Below the pieces are notes generated by a model. It was given only the letters and a program-made list of their open reading frames with translations. It did no database searches and was not told where the DNA came from. A stretch of DNA of 64,000 nt. Source: Verrucomicrobiales bacterium (GTDB lineage Bacteria; Verrucomicrobiota; Verrucomicrobiia; Limisphaerales; J093). The stretch covers positions 62,001 to 126,000 of the forward strand of contig JABTUJ010000025.1 of assembly GCA_015075445.1 (NCBI GenBank). The letters run 5' to 3'. Shown here one piece after another: positions 32,201 through 40,520 of this stretch (its first letter is position 1; the number at the start of each line of letters is the position of its first letter). A program made the position numbers and the translations under genes.

Positions 32201-32760
32201 TTCTGGTCGCAGTAGTCGGTGATCTTAATCCCGCGGATCAGTTCCATCACGAAATAAGGCCGGCCCGTCTCGGTCGTCCCGGCATCGAGAACCTTGGCGA
32301 TGTTGGGATGGTCCATGAGGGCCAGCGCCTGACGCTCGGCCTCAAAGCGAGCGATGACGCTCTTGGTGTCCATGCCCAGCCTGATCACCTTCAGCGCGAC
32401 GCGGCGGCGGACCGGTTCCTCCTGCTCGGCCACATACACTACCCCGCAGCCGCCCTCGCCGAGCTGTTGGAGCAGCTTGTAGCGCCCAATCCGGTCGCCC
32501 GGCCGCTCGGTGACCGGCATCGCCCCCACGCCGCTGGTTCCCGCGGACGTCGCGGTCGGCGGTTCCGCCGTACTCACCGCGGGTTCCGCCTGCGTGAGGA
32601 AGCGGCCCGCCCGCTCCAGGGCGCGCAGCAGCTTCTCGACCCGTTCCCGCAACGCCGCATCGCTCCCGCAGGCCCGGGCAAGATACGCCTCCCGGTCCGG
32701 GCCGGACCGTTCCACGGCGGCGGCGAAAATGGCCTCCAAGTTTTCGGGTGTCGCGCTCAT
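29290..32760 (-). CDS. Ser/Thr protein kinase with WD40 repeats
   Basis: 1,156 residues from ATG 32760 (MSATPENLEAIFAAAV). The N-terminal part (1-85) is the helical prefix common to these kinases. The kinase domain (about 90-370) has LGEGGCGVVYVAEQ, VALKVIRLGMD, IIHRDIKPSNILV, VIDFGIAKA and TPAYMSPEQAE. A transmembrane helix (MVIASVAVGTALVAGMAVS) is followed by a coiled coil rich in Ala/Gln (about 430-510), then about ten WD40 repeats such as LYGLALSPDGKTLISGSKDG and VDVAFTRDSRMAGTVGNDA. It is the only uninterrupted copy of the three tandem kinase-WD40 genes. It follows its ECF sigma gene by 83 bases and overlaps the FG-GAP gene, giving a three-gene operon. Confidence 0.92.
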   Translation of the reverse strand: MSATPENLEAIFAAAVERSGPDREAYLARACGSDAALRERVEKLLRALERAGRFLTQAEPAVSTAEPPTATSAGTSGVGAMPVTERPGDRIGRYKLLQQLGEGGCGVVYVAEQEEPVRRRVALKVIRLGMDTKSVIARFEAERQALALMDHPNIAKVLDAGTTETGRPYFVMELIRGIKITDYCDQNHLATQERLALFIQVCHAIQHAHQKGIIHRDIKPSNILVTLHDGVPVPKVIDFGIAKATAQQRLTDKTLYTAFEQFIGTPAYMSPEQAELSGLDVDTRSDVYALGVLLYELLTGKTPFDARALVAAGLNEMRRIIREEEPVRPSTRLSTLMEGELTNTARRRHAEPPRLIHLLRGDLDWIVMRCLEKDRTRRYETATGVAADIQRHLEHEPVVARPPSTLYRVQKFARRNKVMVIASVAVGTALVAGMAVSTWLAWEARKAQWETDRARAGEQAQLHQTQSALKEAEAARQQAQAHALEARRQAYAADVNNAQQALVADDLGRARRLLDAYRPRVDEPGSLDLRGWEWRYLWQQCRNDALGELCRDSNTVDSVAISPDGRLLAVAGRFPEYADLWDLRTRKKIATLPAQAGHPVTFSPLGDVLATAGPDGEVRLYLAGGTNLAYAYRLAHADKRIVALRFSPKEDLLASLGQSWDASLPGGVTVWDLRQRTNLWELPASSRGGLIGSLDFSPDGECLAVGDAEGGLRVVEPRTGAVRFQFTAHSEGISFVAWSPTAPLMATGSGYSSGQIRLWDAQSGGSVGHLDGHTAWISELIFSADGQRLYSASADQTIRVWDVAQQRCLARLRGSTDELYGLALSPDGKTLISGSKDGAVAFWNTDPRPEAEQPRVLPKGKEATYAFSPDSGSLATASDGIVTLYKLPELRHGQPIRELGTNVCTLAYSYDGRRLAGGCTDGMVRVWSGVQQRLVQSLPASEHRIYLVGFLGESDRLFSVDISPTVIEWDADGRAVGQWPFADANALALSPNGRLLVWGDTLGSVHWWDLESGASLGSQPAHRSPVVDVAFTRDSRMAGTVGNDATVAVWDTSLRTPILPPFKGHRHGAHGVAFSPDGRRLATNGGTADEAVKLWDLSTGRELISLPGQGQVFSSVGSSPDGNWLVTRNMDRQLHLWHAPSWEDIAAAETREGRQQ

Positions 32761-32843
32761 CACGGGCTCCTGGGTGAAGGGTACCCATCCCAACAATGCG
32801 CCAACCGGCAGCAAACCGGTTCAACTTTTCGACGGAATCTGCC

Positions 32844-33401
32844 TCAGGCGTCCCCCGCCAACCGCTGGAATAACCAGGCGCGGGCAAAGGTCCAATGGCG
32901 CTTGGCGGTGGATTCCGAGAGGTGCAGCACCCGGGCCGCTTCGGGCAGGGATAAGCCAACAAAGAACCGCAGCCGCACTACGGCCGCCGGCTGAGGATGC
33001 TCCGCCGCCAGTTTCCCGAGCGCTTCATCCATGCTCAAAAGCGTGGCCGGATCGGAGTCCGTGGCGACCTGGACTTGTTCGAAGGGAATCCGCTCGAAGT
33101 GGCCGCCGTGCTTGAGCCGGGCCTTACGGCGCGCATTCTCGATCAGGATGCGCCGCATCGCCTCCGCCGCGGCGGCGAAGAAATGGCCGCGATTATCCCA
33201 GCGTTCGGTGCCCGATCCAGCCAGCCGCAGCCAGGCTTCGTGGACGAGGGCGGTGGGCTGCAGCGTCTGGCCGGGGGCTTCGTGCGCCATCTTCTGCGCC
33301 GCCAGTCGGCGAAGTTCGTCGTACACCAGGGGCAGGAGTTCCTCGGCGGCCCCTGCGTCGCCGTCACTCGCGCGGTCCAGGATGCGCGTGACTTCGCTCA
33401 C
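32844..33401 (-). CDS. ECF sigma factor, kinase-associated (cassette 1)
   Basis: 185 residues from GTG 33401 (reads VSEVTRILDRASDG); the same start is conserved in the two paralogous genes. Region 2 is LLPLVYDELRRLAAQKMAHE then LQPTALVHEAWLRLAGSG. HFFAAAAEAMRRILIENARR is the core-binding/-10 helix of the ECF group often named Sig-70_X6. Region 4 is LSLPEAARVLHLSESTAKRH then WTFARAWLFQ. There is no anti-sigma gene nearby; the partner is the kinase-WD40 gene just downstream. A conserved hairpin-bearing block lies directly upstream (33402-33530). Phosphorylation control is inferred from the fixed pairing. Confidence 0.9.
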   Translation of the reverse strand: MSEVTRILDRASDGDAGAAEELLPLVYDELRRLAAQKMAHEAPGQTLQPTALVHEAWLRLAGSGTERWDNRGHFFAAAAEAMRRILIENARRKARLKHGGHFERIPFEQVQVATDSDPATLLSMDEALGKLAAEHPQPAAVVRLRFFVGLSLPEAARVLHLSESTAKRHWTFARAWLFQRLAGDA

Positions 33402-33530
33402 GGTGGAGAATCTGCCCGCACCCTCCTCACGCCTCAAGCCACAAACCCGTGGCTTCAGCTTCCTGCTGGACTTGCTCGTACGCAGGCCGGCTGGGTTGCG
33501 GCAGCGTCTGGCCCTGGGCGACTTCGTTGT
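33402..33530 (-). promoter_or_regulatory. Conserved upstream block of cassette 1 with hairpin
   Basis: The 110-130 bases upstream of this sigma gene are clearly similar to those upstream of the cassette 2 sigma gene (39127-39250), although much of the surrounding spacer differs. Both contain AAGCCACAAACC...GGCTTCAGCTTCC. Here AAGCCAC (33436-33442) and GTGGCTT (33449-33455) form a perfect seven-pair hairpin with a six-base loop. Conservation beyond the coding region suggests the promoter plus an operator or attenuator, possibly autoregulated by the sigma factor. Confidence 0.5.
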
Positions 33531-33703
33531 GTGCGAGATCGTAGACAGCGGCGTGGTCCTCTATGAAGGCGCTCACGCTTGAATGGACCGACGAAGCGGA
33601 GGGGGATTTCCATTCCTGCCTTTGGGAAGTGCGCGCGCGACGGCACTCCAACCACGACAGCGCCTGCTTCCACGCCTGCTCACAGGGATGAGCGCGGCCT
33701 CGT

Positions 33704-34798
33704 TCACTCTGTCCACGAAAGCCGGAACGCCCGCAGGCCCGGGTGCTTCGGCGCGGACGCAAGCGTCACGGTGTTAGTCCCTTCGTCCGCCGTGAACGAG
33801 TCTTCCACGGCCCAGTCCGCGAGGTTGCCGCTGGCCTCCACTGCATAAACACGACCAGGTTTGAGCTTGCTCAGTTCCAGGGTGAAGGCTTCGCCCTCCG
33901 CCCGCAGGCGCAGCGATTCGGTCCGGGTTTGCGTGGCGACCTCACCGAGCCACTCGGCCCAGACCTCGTGCGTCCGGGAGGTGGTATGGTTCTCGTCCCA
34001 GAACACGTAGTCCCGCCCCGGCCCGGTGAAACTCTTGTCCTTCAGCTCCGGGTCCAGAAGCGCGCCGAGGTCCGTTCTCACGAAGCCCAAGCTCACGGCC
34101 TCATCCAGAAACGCATCCCAGCGGTCGTGGAGGTCGAATCGCAAGATCCGGAGGTTCGGAATGGCGGCGTCGAGCGCGGCCAACGCGGTTGCCAGGGTGC
34201 CGTTGAACACCTGCACCTGCTCGCCCACCTGGACCCGCTGCGCGCCGCTCAGGCGGCTGGCGAACCCCGGCGAACGCGGCACCGCATCAAGATCGGAGAC
34301 CATCACGGTCCGCGCGCCGTTCTGGTGTAATCGCACGATGCTGTTCGAGAGATTGCGGGTCATCCGCACGAACAGATTGGACCAGCCGCTCGTATTCGTG
34401 AGCACGGCAGGGTTGAGCGTGTTGTTCGGGAACAGATGATCCCAGAGATCATTGCCACCCGCCCACACGACGAACAGGGCGGTGGGTGCGTTGGACGAGC
34501 CGCGGAATCGCGGCACCTGGCTTCCGATCACGTCGGAGGTGGTCGCGGCACCCGCGTAGTTGTGCGCCGGGACGTAGGTCAGGCCCCAATTGGTACTGAG
34601 CAACTCCGGCCACATCGGCCCATTGGACCAGTGCGACCTCCAGTACGGGCCGCCGGCCGTCCATGACCAACTGTCGCCGAAGACGTAGATCGCAGAGTAA
34701 GGCGGATCGGGGGGCGCCGGCTGGGCGTAAAGCCGGGCGCTGGTGGTGGACAGAAACAGGATGGCGAACAAGACGAATGCGGGTTTCATAGGGTTCAT
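33704..34798 (-). CDS. Secreted SGNH/GDSL hydrolase (cassette 2)
   Basis: 364 residues. ATG 34798 overlaps the stop of the kinase-WD40 gene by four bases. The signal peptide is MKPAFVLFAILFLSTTSARL then YAQ. SGNH blocks: Ser in IYVFGDSWSW, Gly in the YAGAATTSDV region, Asn in WAGGNDLWD, and Asp/His in FWDENHTTSRTH. Such enzymes are esterases or lipases, often removing acyl groups from polysaccharides. The C-terminal 75 residues (KLKPGRVYAVEASGNLADWA, FRLSWTE) form a small beta domain shared with the paralogue at 39341 and distantly with the FG-GAP protein of cassette 1. It is the effector end of an ECF-kinase operon. Confidence 0.88.
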   Translation of the reverse strand: MNPMKPAFVLFAILFLSTTSARLYAQPAPPDPPYSAIYVFGDSWSWTAGGPYWRSHWSNGPMWPELLSTNWGLTYVPAHNYAGAATTSDVIGSQVPRFRGSSNAPTALFVVWAGGNDLWDHLFPNNTLNPAVLTNTSGWSNLFVRMTRNLSNSIVRLHQNGARTVMVSDLDAVPRSPGFASRLSGAQRVQVGEQVQVFNGTLATALAALDAAIPNLRILRFDLHDRWDAFLDEAVSLGFVRTDLGALLDPELKDKSFTGPGRDYVFWDENHTTSRTHEVWAEWLGEVATQTRTESLRLRAEGEAFTLELSKLKPGRVYAVEASGNLADWAVEDSFTADEGTNTVTLASAPKHPGLRAFRLSWTE

Positions 34799-37700
34799 GG
34801 TGGTGAGTTCTTGCCGTCATCCTGGGCCTCCGCCGCGGCGATTTCCTCCCGCGAGGGGGCGCGCCAAGCCTGCCACGGCGGGCCGGCGAGGATCACATCG
34901 CCACCGGCACTCCAGCGGGCCACCTTCAAGTCCGCGCCGCCGCCGGGCAACGTCAACAACGGCTGCCACGTGCGAACATCCCAGAGCCTGACCCCCTCCC
35001 GGCCGCCCCAGGTCGAAATCAACCGCCGCCCGTCCGGCGAAAACGCCACACCGGCGGTCGCGTTCTGATGGGCGTGCAGCGGCGCGAGCTCCTCGCCGCG
35101 GACCAGGTCCAGCAGCCGCACCAGGCCCCCGTAGGTGGCGACCGCCGCCCATTTGCCGTCCGGTGAAACGCTGAGCTGCTCGGCGAAAAAGCGACCGGGA
35201 AAACGGCGGGGTTCCCGGGCCGGTTGGGCCAGGTTACAGAGCACCACTTGATGGTCCCGATTGGTGGCGACGAGCGCCACGAGTTGTTGCGCCGCCGCGA
35301 CGACGGTGGCTGCCGTGACGCGTTCGTAGAGGGCGGCCACCTGCTGCCTGGAATCGAGGTGCCAGGCGCGCAGATGGCGGAGATTGGGCGCCGACGGGTC
35401 GCCTCCCTCCCACGTGGCGGCCCAGAGGTAGGCGCCGTCCTCACTGAAGCCAAGTTCCGCCAGCCCCGGAAGGTCGTTCGTCAACTGAATCCGACGGTCC
35501 GGGGCGCCCACGCTTGCCAGGTTCAATGCCGTCGAGGGAGGCCGCTCGGTCCACGCCACCAGCCGACGTGTGGGGTGGCTGCAGGCCACCGCCGGGCGCG
35601 CCGTCGAGTTCAGCGGGATGGCCCCCACTTGTCTGAACTCTGTGCCGCGCATTTCGTGGACGAGAATCTGGTTCGTTCCGTTCCAGCGGAGCAGCAGATT
35701 GGCGCCAAATGGGCTCACGATCCTGCCGATCAGGTCTGAGCTCAGGAGGATCAGCCTCGATGGACCCAGCTCCGGCAAGGCGACCGGGGGGGTGTCGCTC
35801 TTGAGATCCAGCACCTCGGGCGGGTCATTTCGGCACCACAACAACACGCGCGAGTCCTCGAACGGCAGGGGAGGTTTGGCCGGCAGACGACCGTATCCGG
35901 GCAGGCCGCCCGGTTTCTCTTCCCGCCACTCCCACAGGATCAGATTGCCGTCCTTGCCGGTGCTGGCCAGCAGCCCGGCCCGTTCGGCGAGTGCCACGGC
36001 ATGCACCTCATCCGTGTGCCCGCGAAGCACCTGTCGCTCGGTCCAGGTGGCCGTATCCCAGATGCGGATCGTTTGGTCGGTCGCCGCGGAGACCAGGCGC
36101 TGTCCGTTCGTGCTGAACTCGAGGGCACTGAGGAAAGCGCTGTGCCCCTCGAGCGGTATGACCAGCCGGCCCGAGCTGGCATCCCAGATGCGGATCGTGG
36201 CGTCCTCGAATCCCGAGCCGGAGGCCAGGTAACGCCCATCCGGCGACACGTCCAAGGCGGTCAATCCCCAGTCGCTCCGCGTTTCGCTCTGCCAGACCTC
36301 CTGGTCGGTGGTGAGGTCAATGCACCGGATGTCCCAGCGGGAGGCCGCGAGGTCGGACCGGGCGAGGTAGAGCCACCGGTTGTCCGGTGAGAGCCGGGCC
36401 GCGCCATGATGGAGGAAAATACTTGCGCTCCAGACGTTCGTGCGACGCACTTCAACCTTGCCGGAGGCAACGTGTACCACCGAGACCTCATCGCCCAGGT
36501 TGCGGGAGTCTGATCCGGCGTAGATGACCAGTCGTGCGCCATCCTTCGACCAGGCGAGTTCCCGGACTTCCCACCAACCCTGGCCCGGCGCCTGCCAGAG
36601 GAGCCGCCCCTCGTTGGAGTCCAGGTCGTACGCGGTGACCTCCTTGGGGGCGGTCCGGGCGGCCAGGAGATTGCGCACCGGGGAAAAGGCCACCCGCCCC
36701 GGGTAGGGATGCTCCTCGTCCGTCGCGCGGTCCGCGAGCACCCGCAACAGTCGCCGGCCGGGAACGTCCCACAAGTCCACGTGTCCGTCCTCCCAGCCCA
36801 CCGCCAACCGTGTGCCGTCGGGGGAGAAACTGACCGACCACCCGCGCACCGGCCGGTTCGTCAGGGTGACGAGCGCGCTGCTCCGAGTCAGTCGCCACAG
36901 ATAACGCCATTCCCATCCGCGGAGGTCGTCCTGCCCGGGCGAGGGGCGGTGCCGGTCGAGCAACCGGCGTGCGCGGCCCAGATCATTCAGGTTCAGGGCG
37001 CTGGGCCATGCTCATGTCCGAGGCGTAGAGCAACCGACGCGATTGCTGTTCGCTGGCGGTGGCCTTCTGCGCCTGCGCATCGGCGCGTTGCCGCTCGGCA
37101 ACTTCCCCGTCACGGGCCCGGACCGCTGTCTGGCGTTCAGCCTCGGCCCTGGCCTCCGCCCTGGTGGCGCGCCAGGCCTGCCAGATGCTCCCCACGAGGC
37201 CCAGCACCAGCGCCGCGCTCACCAAACCCGCCGCCGTCACCATCAGCTTGTTCCGCCGGACGAACTTCTCGACTCGGTACGCCGTGCTCGGGGGCCGGGC
37301 GACGACCGGCTCGTGCCCTAGATGGCGCTGGATGTCCGCCGCCAGTCCGCTGGCGGTCTCGTACCGCCGTGTCCGGTCCTTCTCCAGGCACTTCATCACG
37401 ATCCAGTCCAGGTCTCCACGCACCAGGTGGATCAGTCTCGGCGGCTCGGTCCCCCGCCGCTTGGCCGTTGTCGTCAACTCCTCGCCCTGCAGCGTATTGA
37501 GCCGTGTCGAAGGCCGGGCTGGTTCCTGCTCGCGAATCGTCCGCCGCATCTCGTCCAACCCGGCGGCCAGCAGTTCCTTGGAATCAAAGGGCGTATGACC
37601 GGTGAGCAACTCGTAAAGCAAGACACCGAGGCTGTAGATGTCGCTGCGGGTGTCAATGTCCAGGCGGCTCATCTCGGCCTGTTCCGGACTCGTGTAGGCC

Positions 37701-38479
37701 GGCGTGCCGATGAACTGCTCGAAGGCCGTGTAGAGGGTCTTGTCCGTCAGGCGCTGCTCGGTGGCCTTGGCGATGCCGAAGTCAATCACCACCGGCACCG
37801 GCACGCCGTCGTGCAGGCTGACCAGGATGTTCGACGGCTTGATGTCCCGGTGGATGATCCCCTTCTGGTGGGCGTGCTGGATGGCGTGGCAGACCTGAAT
37901 GAACAGCCCCAGCCGTTCCTTGGTGGACAGGTTGTTCTGGTCGCAGTATTCGGTGATCCGGATGCCCCGAACCAGTTCCATGACGAAGAAGGGCCGGCCG
38001 GATTCGGTGGCGCCCGCATCGAGGACCTTGGCGATGTTCGGGTGGTCCATCAGCGCCAGGGCCTGGCGCTCGGCCTCGAAACGGGCGATGAGCTGCCGGG
38101 TGTCCATGCCCAGCTTGATCACCTTGAGCGCGACGCGGCGCCGGACCGGTTCCTCCTGCTCGGCCATGTAAACCACACCGCAACCGCCTTCGCCGATTTG
38201 CTGTAAGAGCTTGTAGCGCCCGATGCGATCGCCGGATTTCTCGGTCACGGGGACGACCACGGTTGCCTGGTCCGCGGGGCCTTCACCGAGCGCGACGCGC
38301 ACTGGCTCCTTACGGAAGAAGGGATCCGCTTCCATCTGAGCCTCCAGCAGAGCCTGGATCCGGCCGCGCAACGGATCGTCCCCTTCGCAGGCCAGGGCGA
38401 GATAGGCCGCGCGTTTGTCCGGCGCCAGTTGCAGCGCCGCGTGGAAGATGGTTTCTTCTCGGTGCAGTCGGTCGTTCAT
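34795..38479 (-). pseudogene. Ser/Thr kinase-WD40 gene (cassette 2), frameshifted
   Basis: The first frame (ATG 38479, 498 codons) encodes a complete kinase domain (IGEGGCGVVYMAEQ, IIHRDIKPSNILV, VIDFGIAKA, TPAYTSPEQAE), a transmembrane helix and a coiled coil. It then leaves frame after YASDMSMAQ and stops at 36983. From about 37000 the neighbouring frame continues as expected (ALNLNDLGRARRLLDRHR, GWEWRYLWRL) into about ten WD40 repeats, ending at 34795. Compared with the intact paralogue at 29290, only a one- or two-base change is needed to restore the protein. A sequencing indel, a true mutation or a programmed shift are all possible. The products would be a membrane kinase and a separate propeller. 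Confidence 0.85.
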
Positions 38480-38562
38480 GGCTCGGCGCCCATGCGCGGG
38501 TCTCTATCTTCCAATGCGGATTCCTGGGGCCAAAACCGACACGACCGTCTGCTTTTTCTGGG

Positions 38563-39126
38563 TTACGGCGGCGGACGGCCCTTGATGGCTGCAAACAGCC
38601 AGGCTTGGGCGAATGTCCAGGCGCGTTCCACGGTGCGCTCGGAGACGTTGAGGAGGTCCGCAATCTCCGTGTTGCTGAGGCCGACGAAGAACCGGAGTTT
38701 CACCACGTGAGCTTTCATCGGATCCACTGCGGCGAAGTCATCCAGGACCTCGTGGATCTGCAGCAATCGCTCCCGGTCGTCCGGCACGGCGATGGCCGTG
38801 CCGGCCAGGTCCACACGCCGAGCTTCGCCTCCGTGGCGGATCTGGCTCTTGCGCCTGGCCACGTCAATCAGGATCCGTCGCATCGCTTCGGCCGCCGCCG
38901 CGAAGAAATGGCCGCGATTGTCCCAGGGGCTGCTGCCGGACCCGACCAGCCGCAACCACGCCTCGTGGACCAGCGCCGTCGGCTGGAGCGTGTGGCCGGC
39001 AGGTTCGTGGGCCATCTTGTGCGCCGCCAGCCTGCGGAGTTCCTCGTAAACCAGCGGTAGTAGTTCCTCGGCCGCTTGGGCTTCGCCCGCATTCACGCGG
39101 TCCAGAATGCGCGTGACCTCGCTCAC
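38563..39126 (-). CDS. ECF sigma factor, kinase-associated (cassette 2)
   Basis: 187 residues from GTG 39126 (VSEVTRILDRVNAGE). It is a close paralogue of the cassette 1 and 3 sigma factors: LLPLVYEELRRLAAHKMAHE, HTLQPTALVHEAWLRLVGSG and HFFAAAAEAMRRILIDVARR in region 2; LSNTEIADLLNVSERTVERA then WTFAQAWLF in region 4. The recognition helix NVSERTVERAWTF differs from HLSESTAKRHWTF of cassette 1, so the three factors probably read different promoters. It is followed after 83 bases by the kinase gene, the same spacing as in cassette 1. No anti-sigma gene is adjacent. Confidence 0.9.
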   Translation of the reverse strand: MSEVTRILDRVNAGEAQAAEELLPLVYEELRRLAAHKMAHEPAGHTLQPTALVHEAWLRLVGSGSSPWDNRGHFFAAAAEAMRRILIDVARRKSQIRHGGEARRVDLAGTAIAVPDDRERLLQIHEVLDDFAAVDPMKAHVVKLRFFVGLSNTEIADLLNVSERTVERAWTFAQAWLFAAIKGRPPP

Positions 39127-39250
39127 GGTGGAGAATCTGTGCGCACTCTCCTTACGACTCAAGCCACAAACCAGGGGCTTCAGCTTCCCGCTGTACTTGC
39201 TTGTACGCACGCCGGCCGAGTTGTGGCGGCGTCTGGTCCTGAGCGACTCC
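39127..39250 (-). promoter_or_regulatory. Conserved upstream block of cassette 2 with hairpin
   Basis: Counterpart of 33402-33530. It contains AAGCCACAAACCAGGGGCTT (39161-39180), the same hairpin with one mismatch in the stem, followed by CAGCTTCCCGCTGTACTTGC, nearly identical to the cassette 1 block. Cassette 3 lacks it. Probably the promoter and leader of the operon. Confidence 0.5.
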
Positions 39251-39340
39251 AAGATGCTGTCGCGTCCTTCGCGCTTCCTCCCGTCGTGGCAACCGGTGTT
39301 TCTCGGTACGCGCGGCCAGTTGACTGTACGCGGTCAGGTG

Positions 39341-40501
39341 TCATTCCGTCCACGAGAGCCGGAACGCCCGCACGCCCGGGTCCGGCGGCGCCGACGCCAG
39401 CCTCACGGTGTTGGTCCCTTCATCCGCCGTGAACGACTGCTGCACGGCCCACTCCACGAGGTTGGCGCTGGCCTCCAAGGCATAGGAGCGACCGGGCTTG
39501 AGCCTGGTCAGTTCCAGATCGAACGTGTTGCTGCGTGCCACGAGGCGGAGCGATTCGGTTCGGGTCCGTGTCGCCACCTCATCGAACCACTCGGCCCAGA
39601 CCGCGTGCGTCCGAGAGGTGGGATGGTTCGCGTCCCAGAATACGTAGTCCCGGGCCGGGCCCGTATAACTCTTGTCCGCAAGTCCTGGGTCACCGAGTGC
39701 GCCGAGGTCGGTCCTGGTGAAACCCAGGCTCACGGCTTGACCCAGAAACGCATTCCAGCGATCGTGAAAGCCGAGCCGCAACACCCGAAGGTCCGGGATC
39801 GAGGCGTCGAGCGCGCGCAACGTGTCGGCCAGGATGCCGTTGAACGCCCGCACCTGTTCCTCGACCTGCGTTTGCTGCGTGGGACTCAGGTCCCTGGCGG
39901 CCCCAGGCGTGCGTCCATCATGCAGTTCCTGGACCATCACGGTTCGGGCGCCTTTTCGATGCAACTGAACGACACTGTTGGACAGATTCCGGCTCATCAA
40001 GGCGAACAGTCGGGACCAGCCGAGCGTGTTGGTGAGCGCGCGCTGGCTCACCGTGTTGTTCGGGGCCAGGTAATACCAGACATCGTTACCACCCGCCCAC
40101 ACGACGAACAGCGCGGTGGCGGCGTTGGACGAACCGGTGAACTGCGGCACCTGGCTGCTGATCACGTCGGAAGTGGTGGCACCTCCTCTGGCATAGTTGC
40201 CCGCCGGGCGGTAAGCGAGTCCCCAGTTGGTGGACAGGATCTCCGGCCACATGGGCCCGTTGGACCAGCGCGAGTTCCAGTACCAACCCCCCGTCGTCGC
40301 CGACAGACTGTCGCCAAAGACGTAGAGCGCCGTGTAAGGGGCGTTGGTGGAGGCAGGCTGGGCGCCCCGCAGGCCGCTGGTGCCGGCCAACATCAGTATG
40401 CTGACCAGGCGGATCACGCTGCCCCAGAAGCTGCCGCCTCGCGTCCGGGCGGACTCGCCGGGCGTGGTGGGCGTGGTGTACCGTTGCAGGTATTGACTCA
40501 T
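39341..40501 (-). CDS. Secreted SGNH/GDSL hydrolase (cassette 3)
   Basis: 386 residues from ATG 40501, paralogous along its whole length to the protein at 33704. The head is longer and basic before the signal helix LVSILMLAGTSGLRGA. SGNH residues: LYVFGDSLSATTGG (Ser), WAGGNDVWYYL (Asn), FWDANHPTSRTHA (Asp, His). The C-terminal domain with YALEASANLVEWA and FRLSWTE is conserved. It probably deacylates an extracellular polymer. It is separated from the kinase-WD40 stop (40521) by 19 bases, so it is still within the cassette 3 operon. Confidence 0.88.
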   Translation of the reverse strand: MSQYLQRYTTPTTPGESARTRGGSFWGSVIRLVSILMLAGTSGLRGAQPASTNAPYTALYVFGDSLSATTGGWYWNSRWSNGPMWPEILSTNWGLAYRPAGNYARGGATTSDVISSQVPQFTGSSNAATALFVVWAGGNDVWYYLAPNNTVSQRALTNTLGWSRLFALMSRNLSNSVVQLHRKGARTVMVQELHDGRTPGAARDLSPTQQTQVEEQVRAFNGILADTLRALDASIPDLRVLRLGFHDRWNAFLGQAVSLGFTRTDLGALGDPGLADKSYTGPARDYVFWDANHPTSRTHAVWAEWFDEVATRTRTESLRLVARSNTFDLELTRLKPGRSYALEASANLVEWAVQQSFTADEGTNTVRLASAPPDPGVRAFRLSWTE

Positions 40502-40520
40502 AGTGGAACGGACGTCCGGT

